Both the position numbers and the translations under genes were made by a program. This document shows, one piece after another, positions 24,235 through 33,926 of a DNA stretch of 64,000 nt; positions within the stretch are counted from its first letter, which is position 1; each line of letters opens with the position of its first letter. Origin of the DNA: Dryococelus australis (taxonomy: Eukaryota; Arthropoda; Insecta; Phasmatodea; Phasmatidae); contig CM056993.1 of NCBI GenBank assembly GCA_029891345.1, positions 279,135,016 through 279,199,015 of the forward strand, given 5' to 3'. A model generated the notes under the pieces. It was not told where the DNA came from. It did no database searches and saw nothing but the letters and a program-made list of their open reading frames with translations.

Positions 24235-24860
24235 GAGGTTTTTGTTTTTAGGTCATTCGAGGTCATGGGGACAAGGTAGTCTGCATATAATATGGCGGTG
24301 GTTGTCTGTAATGTATTATGCTAGCTGACTTTCATGTATTTTTGAGCTCTTTTTCCAAGGTCACTCAAGATCGTGGCCTCAAGGTCGAGGTAGTCTGCAT
24401 CTTATATAGTGGTAGTAGTCTAATGTCATATTCTTGTTGACTTTTATGTATTTCTCTCGAATTTTTAATCAAGGTCATTCAAGGTCATGGGGTTAAGGTC
24501 GAGGTAGTCTGCATCTAATATGGAAGTGGTAGTCTGTAATGTATTATGCTTGTTGTTGACTTATTTCTTTTCCTAGAATTTTTTTATTTTGAAGGTCACT
24601 CGAGGTCATGGGGTCAAGGTCAAGGTAGCCTGCATATAATATGGTGGTAGTAGCCTGTAATGTAATATGCTTGTTGACTTTTATGTATTTTTTCTCGAGT
24701 TTTTATTTTCAAGGACATTCAAGGCTAACGGTTTAGGTCGAAGTAGTCTGCATCTAATATGGTGGTAGCCTGTAATTTATTATGATTGTTGACTTTTATG
24801 TATTTGTCTCGAGTTTTTATTCTCAAGTTCATTCAAGGTCACGGGATCTAGGTCGATGTC
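24235..24860. repeat. About 118-bp tandem array in right foldback arm, 5-6 units
   Basis: AAGGTCGAGGTAGTCTGCAT and close variants recur near 24262, 24373, 24491, 24611 and 24731. Inverted counterpart of 20215-20615, with one or two more units. Confidence 0.8.
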
Positions 24861-25299
24861 AGGGGTCAGGGGTCATATGTCACAGGTCGAAGTTAAATTA
24901 CTAATTGACATTGTCTTCCAAGATGGCAGACAAGTGATGTCTACCAATATGGCGGTCGCCTACCAAGATGATGACCTAAAGTAATGTATAAACAAATGAC
25001 GAATTCAAATCAAAATGGCGGAATGAGTATAAATGAGCGGAGTGGGGATGATGGAGTCAGTCATCTGCTGGAGTCGAACAGAGGCGAGTAATTGGGGGTT
25101 CTGGGGAAACCTTCGGAAATGTAATTTTTTTTAATTTTTGTAAGTTTTAAAATAATTTTTAAAGTTTTTAAATAATTTTTAAAGTTTTAAATAATTTTTA
25201 ACAATTAAATTTAGTTGTACATTCACCCTTGTGTTGTGTTTTCACACTAACATCATCTTACATCACAATAATTTTTTGTTGCATCACTCCTTACTCTTC

Positions 25300-25445
25300 T
25301 CTACAACACCATTCGAATGCTGGGTCGGTTCCTTACTACACGACGTGGCCGAATTCTTCACCTTTCCCGCTTCTCTCAGCACATTGCTCCACCTGTAACG
25401 ACCTCGCTGTCGACGAGACGCTAAACCTGCTTTCAAACCGATCAA
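25300..25445 (+). repeat. SINE family 2 fragment, tail
   Basis: AATGCTGGGTCGGTTCCTTA followed by CTCGCTGTCGACGAGACGCT and AAACCTGC matches the 3' part of the SINE at 10583. The tRNA-like head is absent. Confidence 0.6.
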
Positions 25446-25604
25446 TATTTTGGCATTGTGCAGCAACGTATGTCATAATCACACTCGAACCCGTGTTATT
25501 GTGATAAGTTGTAACAGCAAAAACGACGAGTTATAGTTGTAGGAACTGAATTTTACAGTAGATGCAGAATTATTTTAGAGTAACTTTTCTGAGAGAAATC
25601 TAGA

Positions 25605-25675
25605 ATTGAGTGAAGACTGAAGAGATTTGGGCAGCTCTTAACATTGATGTCTTGAGAGCCGAAAATCTAGAAGTG
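25605..25675 (-). repeat. SINE family 1 fragment, tail
   Basis: GAAGAGATTTGGGCAGCTCT and TAACATTGATGTCTTGAGAG are the reverse complement of the SINE 1 tail seen at 30210-30255. Only about 70 bp remain. Confidence 0.65.
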
Positions 25676-26455
25676 TTATGACTTATGATAGTATATTTTT
25701 TCCCACGAATAGTCAAATAAATAAATAATCTGATGTCAGGTGATTTTCAGCCGACAGAAAATGCTATACGTGCCTTGTTAAATGTCGAATGCGAAAAAAT
25801 CTCGACACTAAAAGCAAATTGTGTAATTTATTCAAAGTCTGTATAAAGTTCATATTCAGAGTTTGATACCTGAAACGCACACTGTGCTCACCGATCGGAG
25901 CGCTGTGAACATGCTCTAGAATCGTGTGCAAACCAGTGACTGCGAGCGTCCAGGGAATTATAGTTAACGATTCGCGAGCGTTGTTAGTGCTCGAAGAGTT
26001 TTGACAACCATGGCCGTAGTCGGTCGGTTGTATAATCGTTGTCTACAACTGCAAAAAAAAAAAGAAAAACTTTTCTACGACCAGTTACGAGAGAAAAATA
26101 TTATATCACATGAGTAGTATGAATTGGCGGTTCGGGACCAGGATTCAGGAGTAGGATTCGGGATTCGCCTGCCAACGCGATCGACGTCACAGGCGGAGGA
26201 CGCGCTCGATGGCCTCTGGGGAGGGGGGCATGTTATGGACAAAAAGACCTGTTTCGCCCCAAAAAAACACTTTAGAAATTTTAATGATTATGCTTAAAAA
26301 TCACTTTTCATCGAAATATTTCTAAAAGAATAGAAAAAAGTTTCGACCCAGTCCTCAAATGAGCAAAGTGGTTTCAAGGCTCCTCGAAGCGAGAGCCAAG
26401 AAGTCCTCAGAGTAGCAATCTGGCTCGAGGCTCCTACTGGAATGAGTCGCTTATG
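25676..26455. other. Intron 3 sequence, no recognised element
   Basis: Non-coding. A GC-rich stretch at about 26130-26240 and a CCTCGAAG/GGCTCCTACT near-repeat at about 26340-26440 are noted. No function is supported. Confidence 0.35.
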
Positions 26456-26985
26456 CCCGGTTGCAACGAAATCTTTCCCGATCCGATATCGAATGATTCT
26501 AATTCCGAACCAGGATCCTACAAAATTTCATGATTCTGGATCTCCGATTCGTCCCTCTTGGTTTCAAAGTGAAAGATCGAGATTAGGTATGAAAGAAATT
26601 TTGCTATTGGTTCGTAATATATGACGTCTTGGAAGTTGGCGTATTTTTCACTACAGATATATGTGCTATGTTTTATCTGTTTTAAGTGAATTATTGCTGT
26701 ACGAATGTTACTGAATAATATTCAAGTGCGTATAATGTTGTTTTAATTTCCCAAAAAAAAGCCATCGAATGTAGTTCTTTCTGTTGGAGTTTTTTCAAAC
26801 TACATTTTTCGACGATGGCTGCTGATATCGGATAGAGGTTTCGAACAGCCAATTTTGGCGGTTCGAAATGAACTTCATCTCGATCTCCAGTCTAGCTCTG
26901 AACTCGAATGGTGCAACAGTTTTCTTTGTCGATATTAGGTCCGATCTCGGATAGACTTTCGAACCATGCTGGTGCAAACGGACAT
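26456..26985. mobile_element. Probable MITE with CCGxTTGCA-type inverted ends
   Basis: Left CCGGTTGCAACGAAATCTTT...CGATCCGATATCG; right (reverse complement) CCGTTTGCACCAGCATGGTT...GAGATCGGACC. The ends are similar but decayed. The internal stretch contains repeated TTTCGAACxxCC and GATATCGGAT motifs. About 530 bp, non-coding; borders approximate. Confidence 0.45.
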
Positions 26986-27185
26986 CATTCCTCGGAGCAG
27001 TAAAAGCATATTCGAGGCTCTGAGCCAGGTCCAGCACATCAAGTGGATCAGCGGGTACTGCCCCCAACCACCATCCTGCACCACCCACACAATCCACGCC
27101 CTCCCCTCCCCCACCCACCCTTCCCGCACAAACGCAAAAATTGAAAAGAACTCGCAAAATAATCGAAAAAAAAAATTCTAAAAAT
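26986..27185. other. Pyrimidine/CCACCC-rich spacer
   Basis: Contains a CCACC-rich stretch (27060-27125). No gene: the long minus-strand frames here are glycine-rich readings of the CCACC run. Confidence 0.35.
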
Positions 27186-27660
27186 CGAGGAACATATTAA
27201 CATTACTGACGCCGATTCCCATGTTGGATGTTGATGACCCTGACCCCAGTGACCTTAAACTTGAAGAAATCTAAAAAAAAAAAATTATAAAAAAAAATCG
27301 AAAGGATTCGAAAATTTTCTTAAAAATTGAGATTCATTTTACCCTATTGATTCCAACACCTATGTTGGATGTTGGGAACCTTGACCATGATACCAGTAAC
27401 CTTGAACTCAACAAATCCAGAACTAAATTCTTTATAAAGTCGAAAGAAACTCGTAAAAATTAAGTAACAAGTCACACTACTGATCCCCACTGCAATATTG
27501 GCTGTAGGTGACCTTGAAATTGATCCCCGTGAACTAGAGCTCAATAATTTATGAACTAAATGTAAAAAAAAAAAAAAAGCATAAAAATTTGGGAAAAAAA
27601 AAATTATATTGCCAGCCCCGATCGCCATGATGGATGTGGGTTGCCCTGACCGTTACTCAA
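27186..27660. repeat. Tandem array, about 130-140 bp period, four units
   Basis: ATGTTGGATGTTG(A/G)TGACC-like text recurs near 27220, 27362, 27492 and 27625, each followed by CAGTGACCTTAAACTTGA-like text and an A-rich stretch. It resembles the arms of the foldback element (GACCTTGA units separated by A-rich text) and may derive from a related element. Confidence 0.6.
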
Positions 27661-28033
27661 GTGACTTTAAACTTATACTCGAGAAACCATAAGACCTCAA
27701 CTTCGTCGATGACGGAGCTGAAGATGGAGGCGACACCTCCATCTTCACCCATGAGGGCTCATGATATTTTTGTGGGGGAGAATCTATTCAACTATCGGCC
27801 AACCAACCCTGGTCATTTACTGCTTCATAGCGTGTCTCGCGACTTGCCGTTATAGTTCATTCATGGTTACTTCCTACTTTTTTGAAGTTCTGCTGAAGTT
27901 CTACTTCCACGAATATTTCTCCACATCATGCAAACAAAGCTTAACCAATTCTGGAAAATTACACCAGAGGGACTACGCATTGCATTCATGCGCACTCGGT
28001 GTGATTATATATTGTATAAGAAATATTTCCATA

Positions 28034-28717
28034 TGCTGCTCACTGTAAAATGAGCACTTTTGAAAGCCCTGCATAAGATATTCTTGTATGCACGTAGATA
28101 TTGATTGATTGAAGAGATTTAGGTGGCTCTTAACAGCGCGATGTTGAGAGCCGATGAGGGTGACTGAGGTGAGTATGAAGCGGCGCAGGAATGAAAGGGC
28201 GGGGGAAACGGGAGATACCTGAAAAAACCCACCGATCAACGGCATCGTCCGGCACGATTTCCACATGTGAAAATCCACTGACCTGGCCGGGGATTGAAAA
28301 CTGATCGCCTTGGTGGGAGGCGAGAATGATAACCGCTCAGCCACCGCGGTCTCACGTAGTGTATTCTTACACCTTCGGTAAAATTATAATTTCCATGGGC
28401 CTCATCACTTTATTCATGCTTCGGTGAAGTGAAACTGTGAAATTAAGAGGAAAGTAAATATTTTATAAATCTGCTCATTTTTACACTACCGTTCATTAAA
28501 AAAAAAAAAAAAGCAGAAGTAATAATTTAAGTTATCACTAATGGTTACCTAACAATTTTAATTCGACTTTAAGATTATGGAACTACTTTCCCTCTAACGT
28601 TACCAACTTTACTGGGCGCATGCCACTCATTGCGTTCGTTAAAATACATGCAGGTAGGAGCAGTGACTATTTCCTAAGGTTGATTTCAAAGGTGGTCACT
28701 TTATCGTGAACAGTCTT
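28034..28717 (+). mobile_element. MITE A copy 4, inserted in MITE B and split by a SINE
   Basis: Starts GCTGCTCACTGTAAAATGAG and ends CACTTTATCGTGAACAGTC. It carries CCTCATCACTTTATTCATGC and ACTGGGCGCATGCCACTCAT. Removing the SINE (28098-28352) and one target copy restores a MITE A of about 420 bp. Confidence 0.82.
28098..28352 (-). repeat. SINE family 1 copy with 7-bp target duplication
   Basis: Minus-strand head ACCGCGGTGGCTGAGCGGTT (A box TGGCTGAGCGG), a decayed B box, then GGAAATCGTGCCGGACGATG and the tail GTTAAGAGCCACCTAAATCT. It is flanked by CACGTAG at 28091-28097 and 28353-28359, giving exact limits and showing retroposition into MITE A. Confidence 0.88.
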
Positions 28718-28987
28718 TAACTAGGCGTTACCAACATACCTGTTTTCTCTCTATTTTCATTCATATTAACTATACAGAAGATATCATAATTTATAGAAAA
28801 AATACATAAGTACAAGTTTAATGTAACCAAAAAAAAAAAAACATGCATTTGCTTTCACAGAAGTATAAAATGCTTGTGATACACTACATATTTAAGAAAT
28901 AATCAAAAACGTCATAGATAGGGCGATTTTTTTTTTTTTAAGTTTAGATTCGAAAAGTGTGAAGAAGCCGTGAGCAGACAATAGTAC

Positions 28988-29129
28988 CTGATGAGCTGCT
29001 CCGCGGCGGCTGCGCTCAGCGAGTAGGTGTTGATGGCGACGGAGTCCATGATCGCGCCTCCGAACCCCAGCACTCTCTGGTACTGCTGCTCCCGGCTCAC
29101 CTTCAACGTCGTCACGTTGTCCGCTGCAC
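28988..29129 (-). CDS. Gba1: Glucosylceramidase exon 3: first barrel strand (FGGA motif)
   Basis: Residues about 87-133. The acceptor is TTTGTTTCAG. The peptide contains REQQYQRVLGFGGAIMDSVA followed by INTYSLSAAAAEQLIR, matching the QxxxGFGGAxTDxxA entry into the GH30 barrel. It ends in phase 2 at CAG with donor GTACTA. This donor lacks G at +5 and is unusually close to a MITE end (see the 27851-28983 entries). Joined to exon 4 the sequence reads LIRAYFSEEGIGY, the standard family junction. Confidence 0.92.
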
Positions 29130-29240
29130 CTGAAACAAACGCAGCACCCACCCCGTCGCTACAGCAGCAATCAAGGAGAGGCAGCGCGTAACGAAACGAT
29201 TTTCTCCCGAAGAGGAGAAACAAAAACTTAAGCTGTATGT

Positions 29241-29656
29241 GCTGTTCACGGTAAAATGAGCACTTTTGAAAACCCTGCTTAAGATCTACTTTTATACACG
29301 ATGTGTATTCTTCCGCCTTATGTAAGATTAACGTTACCATAAACCTCATCACTTTATTCACGCGTTGGGCAAGAGGAACTGTGAAATTATTATAAAAATA
29401 AATATGTTACAAATATGCTCATTTTTACACTCGGATGCGTTAAAATAAAAAGAAGGTGAAAGAAATTATCTAAGTTATCGCAAATGGTTACCTAACACTT
29501 TTTATTCGACGTTAACATATGCAACTACTTTCCATCTATCGTAACCAATTTTATTGGGCGCATGCCACTCAGTGCGCCCGTTAAAATATACACAGATAGG
29601 GGCAGTGACATTTTTCAAAGGTTGGTTTTTAAAGTGCTCACTTTAGCGTGAATAGC
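29241..29656 (+). mobile_element. MITE A copy 5
   Basis: Starts GCTGTTCACGGTAAAATGAG and ends AAAGTGCTCACTTTAGCGTG then AATAGC. It holds the standard internal phrases (CTCATCACTTTATTCACGCG, TTTATTCGACGTTAACATAT, GTGCGCCCGTTAAAATATAC). It lies about 110 bp upstream of the exon 3 acceptor in gene orientation. Confidence 0.87.
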
Positions 29657-30004
29657 ATTTACTAAGGTTACTTACAAAACAGGTTGGGAAGATCAATGTT
29701 AAAAGTTTTAGAACCAAAAATTTTCGCCGCTAGGTAAGCGCTAGTGTCGGCAAGGTACCAGATTTTCTCTATTTCCTACTTTAAAAAGCAGGGTAATTGT
29801 AACAATCATAAATTGAATATAAAATATCTTCGGAACTAAGGAAAAATCTTCCTCTTTTATTATTCGCGTAGCTTAAAATTTTAGTTAAAAATTTTCTTTT
29901 GGAACAGAGCGCACCTAGCGGTGGACGTTTTCCCTACGCCAAACTCTTCCATAAAAAATCACGTATTGTTCCTAATCAAAGTAGAATAAACTTCAAATGG
30001 ACAC
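29657..30004. other. Intron 2 spacer
   Basis: AT-rich, non-coding, nothing recognised. Confidence 0.4.
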
Positions 30005-30262
30005 GGGGCCGCGGTGGCTGAGCGGTTATACTGCTCGTCTCCCACCAAGGCGATCTGGGTAAAACTCCCAGCCGGGTCACTCTGGATTTTCGCATGTGGG
30101 AATCGTGCCGGACGACGCCGTTGGTCGGTGGGTTTTCTCGGGGATCTTCCGCTTCCCCCACACTTTAATTACGGCTCTGCTCCATACTCACCTCAATCAC
30201 ACTCACCGGCTCTCAAGACATCGATGTTAAGAGCCGTCCAAATCTCTTCACTCTTCACAATA
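30005..30262 (+). repeat. SINE family 1 copy, near full length
   Basis: Head GGGGCCGCGGTGGCTGAGCG with A box TGGCTGAGCGG, B-box remnant GGTAAAACTCCC, body GGGAATCGTGCCGGACGACG, tail GATGTTAAGAGCCGTCCAAA then TCTCTTCA. The head resembles a Ser/Leu-type tRNA. Confidence 0.87.
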
Positions 30263-30269
30263 GTCTGGA

Positions 30270-30782
30270 CTCACAATAGTCCGTCGCAACCCTCAATCGT
30301 CGGTCCGCCCGGGGGTCACGTGATCGTCGACCAATCGCAGGGAAATTTTTTGTTCTATCCGCCCATACATCAAATATTTATCAAACACTAACTTTCGACG
30401 GACAGATGGTTGAACCACAGCCTTCTGACGATACTCCCTAGACGGGAATACGTACTTTGAAATCAAATACAAGGCTGTGGATCTGTGTTTAATTGTCTTT
30501 GCTGGTAAATTTAAAACTTAAAAAAAATTAAGTATATATTTTTATTACGTAAAAATTTTTTTTTCCAAAATGTTTTTCTCTTCAAAATGTATTTCGAAAC
30601 AAAATATACCCCCAACGAATGAAAGATCACGATGTTAAGTTGTCACTGAAATTGTCGTATAGAAGGATTGACGGACGACGGATTGTTGTGAATTGGTTTC
30701 AACTGACGGACGAAAACGATAAACGGATGACTGCCGGACGAACGGACGACTGATAGGTGCGACGAACTATTATTGTGTGCCC
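30270..30782. mobile_element. Probable MITE with CACAATAGTCCGTCGCA ends
   Basis: Left CACAATAGTCCGTCGCAACC; right (reverse complement) CACAATAATAGTTCGTCGCA. Both subterminal regions carry repeated GTCCG(T/C)xCG motifs (CGTCGGTCCG; GGACGAACGGACGACTG). About 510 bp, non-coding. Confidence 0.6.
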
Positions 30783-30784
30783 AG

Positions 30785-31420
30785 CCTTACCGATATAACT
30801 AATGAGTCTACTTTCCTCTACATGGATGAAAATAGTACTGATGAAGTTCTTAAATTCTTAGTTGGTAAGTGGGGCGTTGATTTCTGGTTGATAAAGATTT
30901 CATTAGAGATGGAACGAGATATGCGACACTGGCGAAACAATACAAATACACGTGCCTTAACTGAGACTCGAACACAGAATTCCTCGTACCGTAAGAGGGT
31001 ATGCGACAACTGCGTTACGGACGTAGGATTAGGAGCCTTCTCTACGATGCAATCAGTCTAATGACACATAGACAGGTTTTAATAACCTGGGATATTTACA
31101 GAGCCGTCATTTTGAAAATATTAATGTGAGTAACTTAAAACATGTAAGTTTACATGACCTTTCGTGGCTCTACTTGTGTGCAAATTTAGTGAGAATCGAT
31201 TGATTGGTCCCCGAGATATGAAATAAAAGCTTTATTTTATCAGGAGGCTCCATCTGAAAAAAAATACTACGAAAAAGCACAGTCTGTGTGTTTCACAGCT
31301 ACTTCCAGTATAGAGAGTTCAGTTGGAATTACTTAGGACATATCTATGCCACTTTAACCTACATAGGATGGGGCTGAATCCGACTTCGTGAAGTGATTCC
31401 TTATGCAAAATCATGTGGGA
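30785..31420 (-). repeat. Repeat family 3, second copy (tRNA-like head and body)
   Basis: CGATATAACTAATGAGTCTA and GAGACTCGAACACAGAATTC, then CAACTGCGTTACGGACGTAG, run parallel to 6270-6530. The later part (AAGTTTACATGACC, ATTGATTGGTCCCCGAGATA) parallels 6630-6720. An inverted B box (TCGAACACAGA) lies at about 30967. Confidence 0.55.
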
Positions 31421-31794
31421 AATACATATGATACACGTTCCACCTAAACTGAATATCAAAGGAAATTCGAACCCTTAAGAATTGAATTTGTAACTGTGTT
31501 TTGGCAACTATCGGAAACTAAATTAAACTGAATTACGATTCTTCGAATATTGTTTTATGTAATCGGGATGTTCAAATCAAACTTTCAATAATACTTCCCT
31601 GCTCACCATAATGAAAATACTGCTTTGTTGGCTAATATGACAAAATTAACAAAAATTGTCCTCTTGTTTTAGTTTCCGAAGCCCTACCGTTTTCGTGTAA
31701 AACGCACACAATGTTTGGACTGTAACGATTCAGTACCTAACTCGTAGACAATACTACTTATACATGCGTCTGCGGCATGCTGCTGTTCTTATTG

Positions 31795-32045
31795 CACAGA
31801 CGATGGTGAAGACATTTTTTAACACTTACTGTAAACGTTCGACTCCCAGCAGGGTCGCTCCCAGATTTTCGCACGTGGGAATCGTGCCGGACGATGCCGT
31901 TGGTCAGCGGGATTTCTGGGGGATCTCCCGTTTCCCCCGCCCTTTCATTCCAGCACTGCTCCATTCTCACCCTGCTAAACCCTCATCGGCTCTCAAGATC
32001 TCGCTGTTAAGAGCAGCCCAAATCTCTTCACTAAACACGGTAACG
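31795..32045 (+). repeat. SINE family 1 copy, head eroded
   Basis: B-box-like GTTCGACTCCCAGCAGG, body GGGAATCGTGCCGGACGATG and GGGGGATCTCCCGTTTCCCC, tail CGCTGTTAAGAGCAGCCCAA. The A-box region no longer matches the family. Confidence 0.8.
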
Positions 32046-32445
32046 CAGACATGTGTACAACCGTATCTATCGACACCGTAAGAGTAAATATGGGGTAGGG
32101 TGCTCGCAACCAATATTTGTGTTTCAGTGCTAAACTGCTTTCCTTCCCACAGAATTATTAAAACCACGGGGCTTCAACAAATGTTAGGGCACTGTTTAAT
32201 ACAATAAATGATTTGATATAAAAGTGAGCTGCGCTATTTTTGGCGAAGTTGTAACGCAATTACGATGTAAAGTAACGCATTGTATATGTGTACACGCGTA
32301 TATATACATAAATAAATATATGTATATGTGTGTGTTTATGTGTGTAAGATCGGGAGTTCATTGTTTAACCAAATGTAAACAAACAGAACATCACTGTTTT
32401 GAGTCAATGTTGGGGACATACGCAAGATATGAAAATCGGTCTATA
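32046..32445. other. Intron 2 spacer with (TA/TG) microsatellite
   Basis: Non-coding. A TATATACA/TGTGTG-rich stretch lies at about 32280-32345. Confidence 0.4.
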
Positions 32446-32860
32446 GGCTATTCACGGTAAATTGAGCACTTCTGAAAGCCGTGCTTAAGATATACTTTTG
32501 TGCACAGTATGTATTCTGCCACCATATGTAAAATTAGCATCGCCATGAGCTTGAACACGTTATTTGTATGGCGGTCAAGTGAAGCTGTAAAACTGTTAGA
32601 AAAGTAAATATTTTACAAATTTATTCATTCTCACTCTTAAGTGCATTAAAAATAAAGGGAAATAAATTGTTTCAATTCTCACCAATGTTTACCTGTCACT
32701 TTTAATTACATTTTAAGACATTAAACTACATTCACTCGGCCGTTACCAACCTTACTTGGTGCATACTAGTCAGTGCGTCCGTTAAAATAGATACAGACAT
32801 GGGACAGTGACATTTTTCAAAGTTTGATTCTAAAAGTGCTCAATTAGAAGTGAACAGACT
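32446..32860 (+). mobile_element. MITE A copy 6
   Basis: Starts GGCTATTCACGGTAAATTGA and ends AAAAGTGCTCAATTAGAAGT then GAACAGAC. It is preceded by TATA and followed by TA, consistent with a TA target. More diverged than other copies. Confidence 0.8.
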
Positions 32861-33067
32861 ACGCTGGTCTACGGCATAGACTAAATATGAGGTAGACCGA
32901 TTATTCGTCTTCTGTACATGTACCCAACATACCCCAAAACAACACCGCTGTCAAAGTCACATGGTCAACGATGATCGACGCGTTTGTTTTACCAAATTGA
33001 GTGTAATCAAACAGCATTATAAATTGGTCATAGAAAGTATGAAAACATCTCGAAACACTTGTCTAAA

Positions 33068-33481
33068 GCCTATTCACGATACAGTGAGCACTCTTGAAAT
33101 CAACCTTCGAAAAAAGTCACTGCCCATGCCTGCATATACATCAACAGGCGCACTGAGTAACATGAGCCCGGTAAAGTTGCTAACGATAGATAGAAAGTAG
33201 TTCCATATTTGAACATCGAATAAAAAGTGTTAACCATTTGTGATAATTTAAATTACTTATTTCGTTTTTCTCGTTTTTTTTCTATCAGCGTTCAAAAAGT
33301 TACAGAAATATAAAATTTTGACTTTTCTAATAATTTTATAGTTTCACTTGCCTGGCCCATGAATAAAGTGATGAAGCCCGTGGCAATGTTAATTTTACAT
33401 TTGGCGGAAGACTACACAACTTTTATGCAAGTAGATCTTAAGCAGAGCATTCAAAAGTGCTCATTTTACCGTGAACAGCCT
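33068..33481 (-). mobile_element. MITE A copy 7
   Basis: Starts GCCTATTCACGATACAGTGA and ends AAAGTGCTCATTTTACCGTG then AACAGCC. It contains ATGAATAAAGTGATGAAGCC and GTAGATCTTAAGCAGAGC. It ends about 180 bp from exon 2. Confidence 0.86.
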
Positions 33482-33660
33482 ATAATGGCAAGCGTTATAA
33501 GTTCAAATCCAGTCCACGCCGTATTTGCCATTCTTTTTGGTATAGAAGCAGTTGGGACGGGGAGAAGGATGGGTTGTTCGCAGCCAGCGAGATCGGTCTA
33601 ACTCATCTTTAGTCTACGGTCTACGATCGAGGCACCAAAGCAAGGAAGTAAGCTACCCAC

Positions 33661-33855
33661 TGCGGTGCTCTCCGGTGTTGGAGAAGCTGAGGTTGGCGAC
33701 GTGCATCCTGTGTCCCGCCTTGGAGGTGACGTAGTGCCTGACGACTCCAGCCTCCAGTTCCTGGAGCGACGTGGGCTCAGGCGCGTCGCAGTAGCTGGAG
33801 TTGCACACGCACACCACGCTGCCGTGGCCATAGTCCCTGGCCACGCACGGAGAGC
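33661..33855 (-). CDS. Gba1: Glucosylceramidase exon 2: cysteine-rich N-terminal strand region
   Basis: Residues about 22-86. The exon starts after TTGCAG and begins SPCVARDYGHGSVVCVCNSS, then YCDAPEP, matching the conserved CxAR..G..SVVCVCNxTYCD start of mature GBA with its disulfide cysteines. N-x-S sites (NSS, NLS) are present. The 3' border is placed at GCA followed by GTGGGT because only this donor gives phase 1, as exon 3 needs. The stronger-looking GTAGCT four bases later would shift the frame. MITE A copies lie about 70 bp upstream of the acceptor and about 180 bp past the donor. Confidence 0.88.
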
Positions 33856-33926
33856 CTGCAACGTATGCTACAGTTACCTCACACCACCTCGCACTCAACA
33901 TATTAAACGATGACAATCACTATAGA

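Larger units (their letters stand above)
16590..25225. mobile_element. Giant foldback (palindromic) element with two later insertions
   Basis: Two arms of about 1.7-1.8 kb are inverted copies of each other around a loop of about 150 bp (23270-23415). The left arm is 16590-16860 + 20143-21033 + 22731-23270; the right arm is 23416-25225. Matching pairs include CATTTGTTTATACATTACT, AGGCGACCGCC and ACATCACTTGTCTGCCATCT, the 117-bp tandem arrays, GTAGACAACTGACTCCTGTT, the GCGGTGCT repeats, and CCTCGGTATATTTCATC. The left arm is split by a pogo element and by a second segment of about 1.7 kb. No transposase of its own is visible, so it is a non-autonomous foldback-type element. Confidence 0.85.
27851..28983 (+). 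mobile_element. MITE B copy 2, interrupted by MITE A and a SINE, touching exon 3
   Basis: Starts TATAGTTCATTCATGGTTAC and ends GTGAGCAGACAATA. Its two halves (27851-28033 and about 28718-28983) match MITE B copy 1 at 13028-13455. The right end lies 4 nt from the GT of the exon 3 splice donor (28987-28986), so the donor's +5/+6 bases are the TA at the element border. Confidence 0.7.

Noticed and set aside
20215..24860. Evenly spaced repeats that might suggest a CRISPR-like array
   Set aside because: Units of about 117 bp repeat along their whole length without unique spacers, in a eukaryotic intron; they are a tandem array in a foldback element.
33359..33601. Open frame with a repeated KCSFYREQP-like peptide seen in several places
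   Set aside because: The peptide is a translation of the MITE A terminal repeat (AAAGTGCTCATTTTACCGTG), not a conserved protein.
33652..33657. Alternative exon 2 donor GTAGCT
   Set aside because: It would leave phase 2, and exon 3 would then be read out of frame, losing the FGGA motif.
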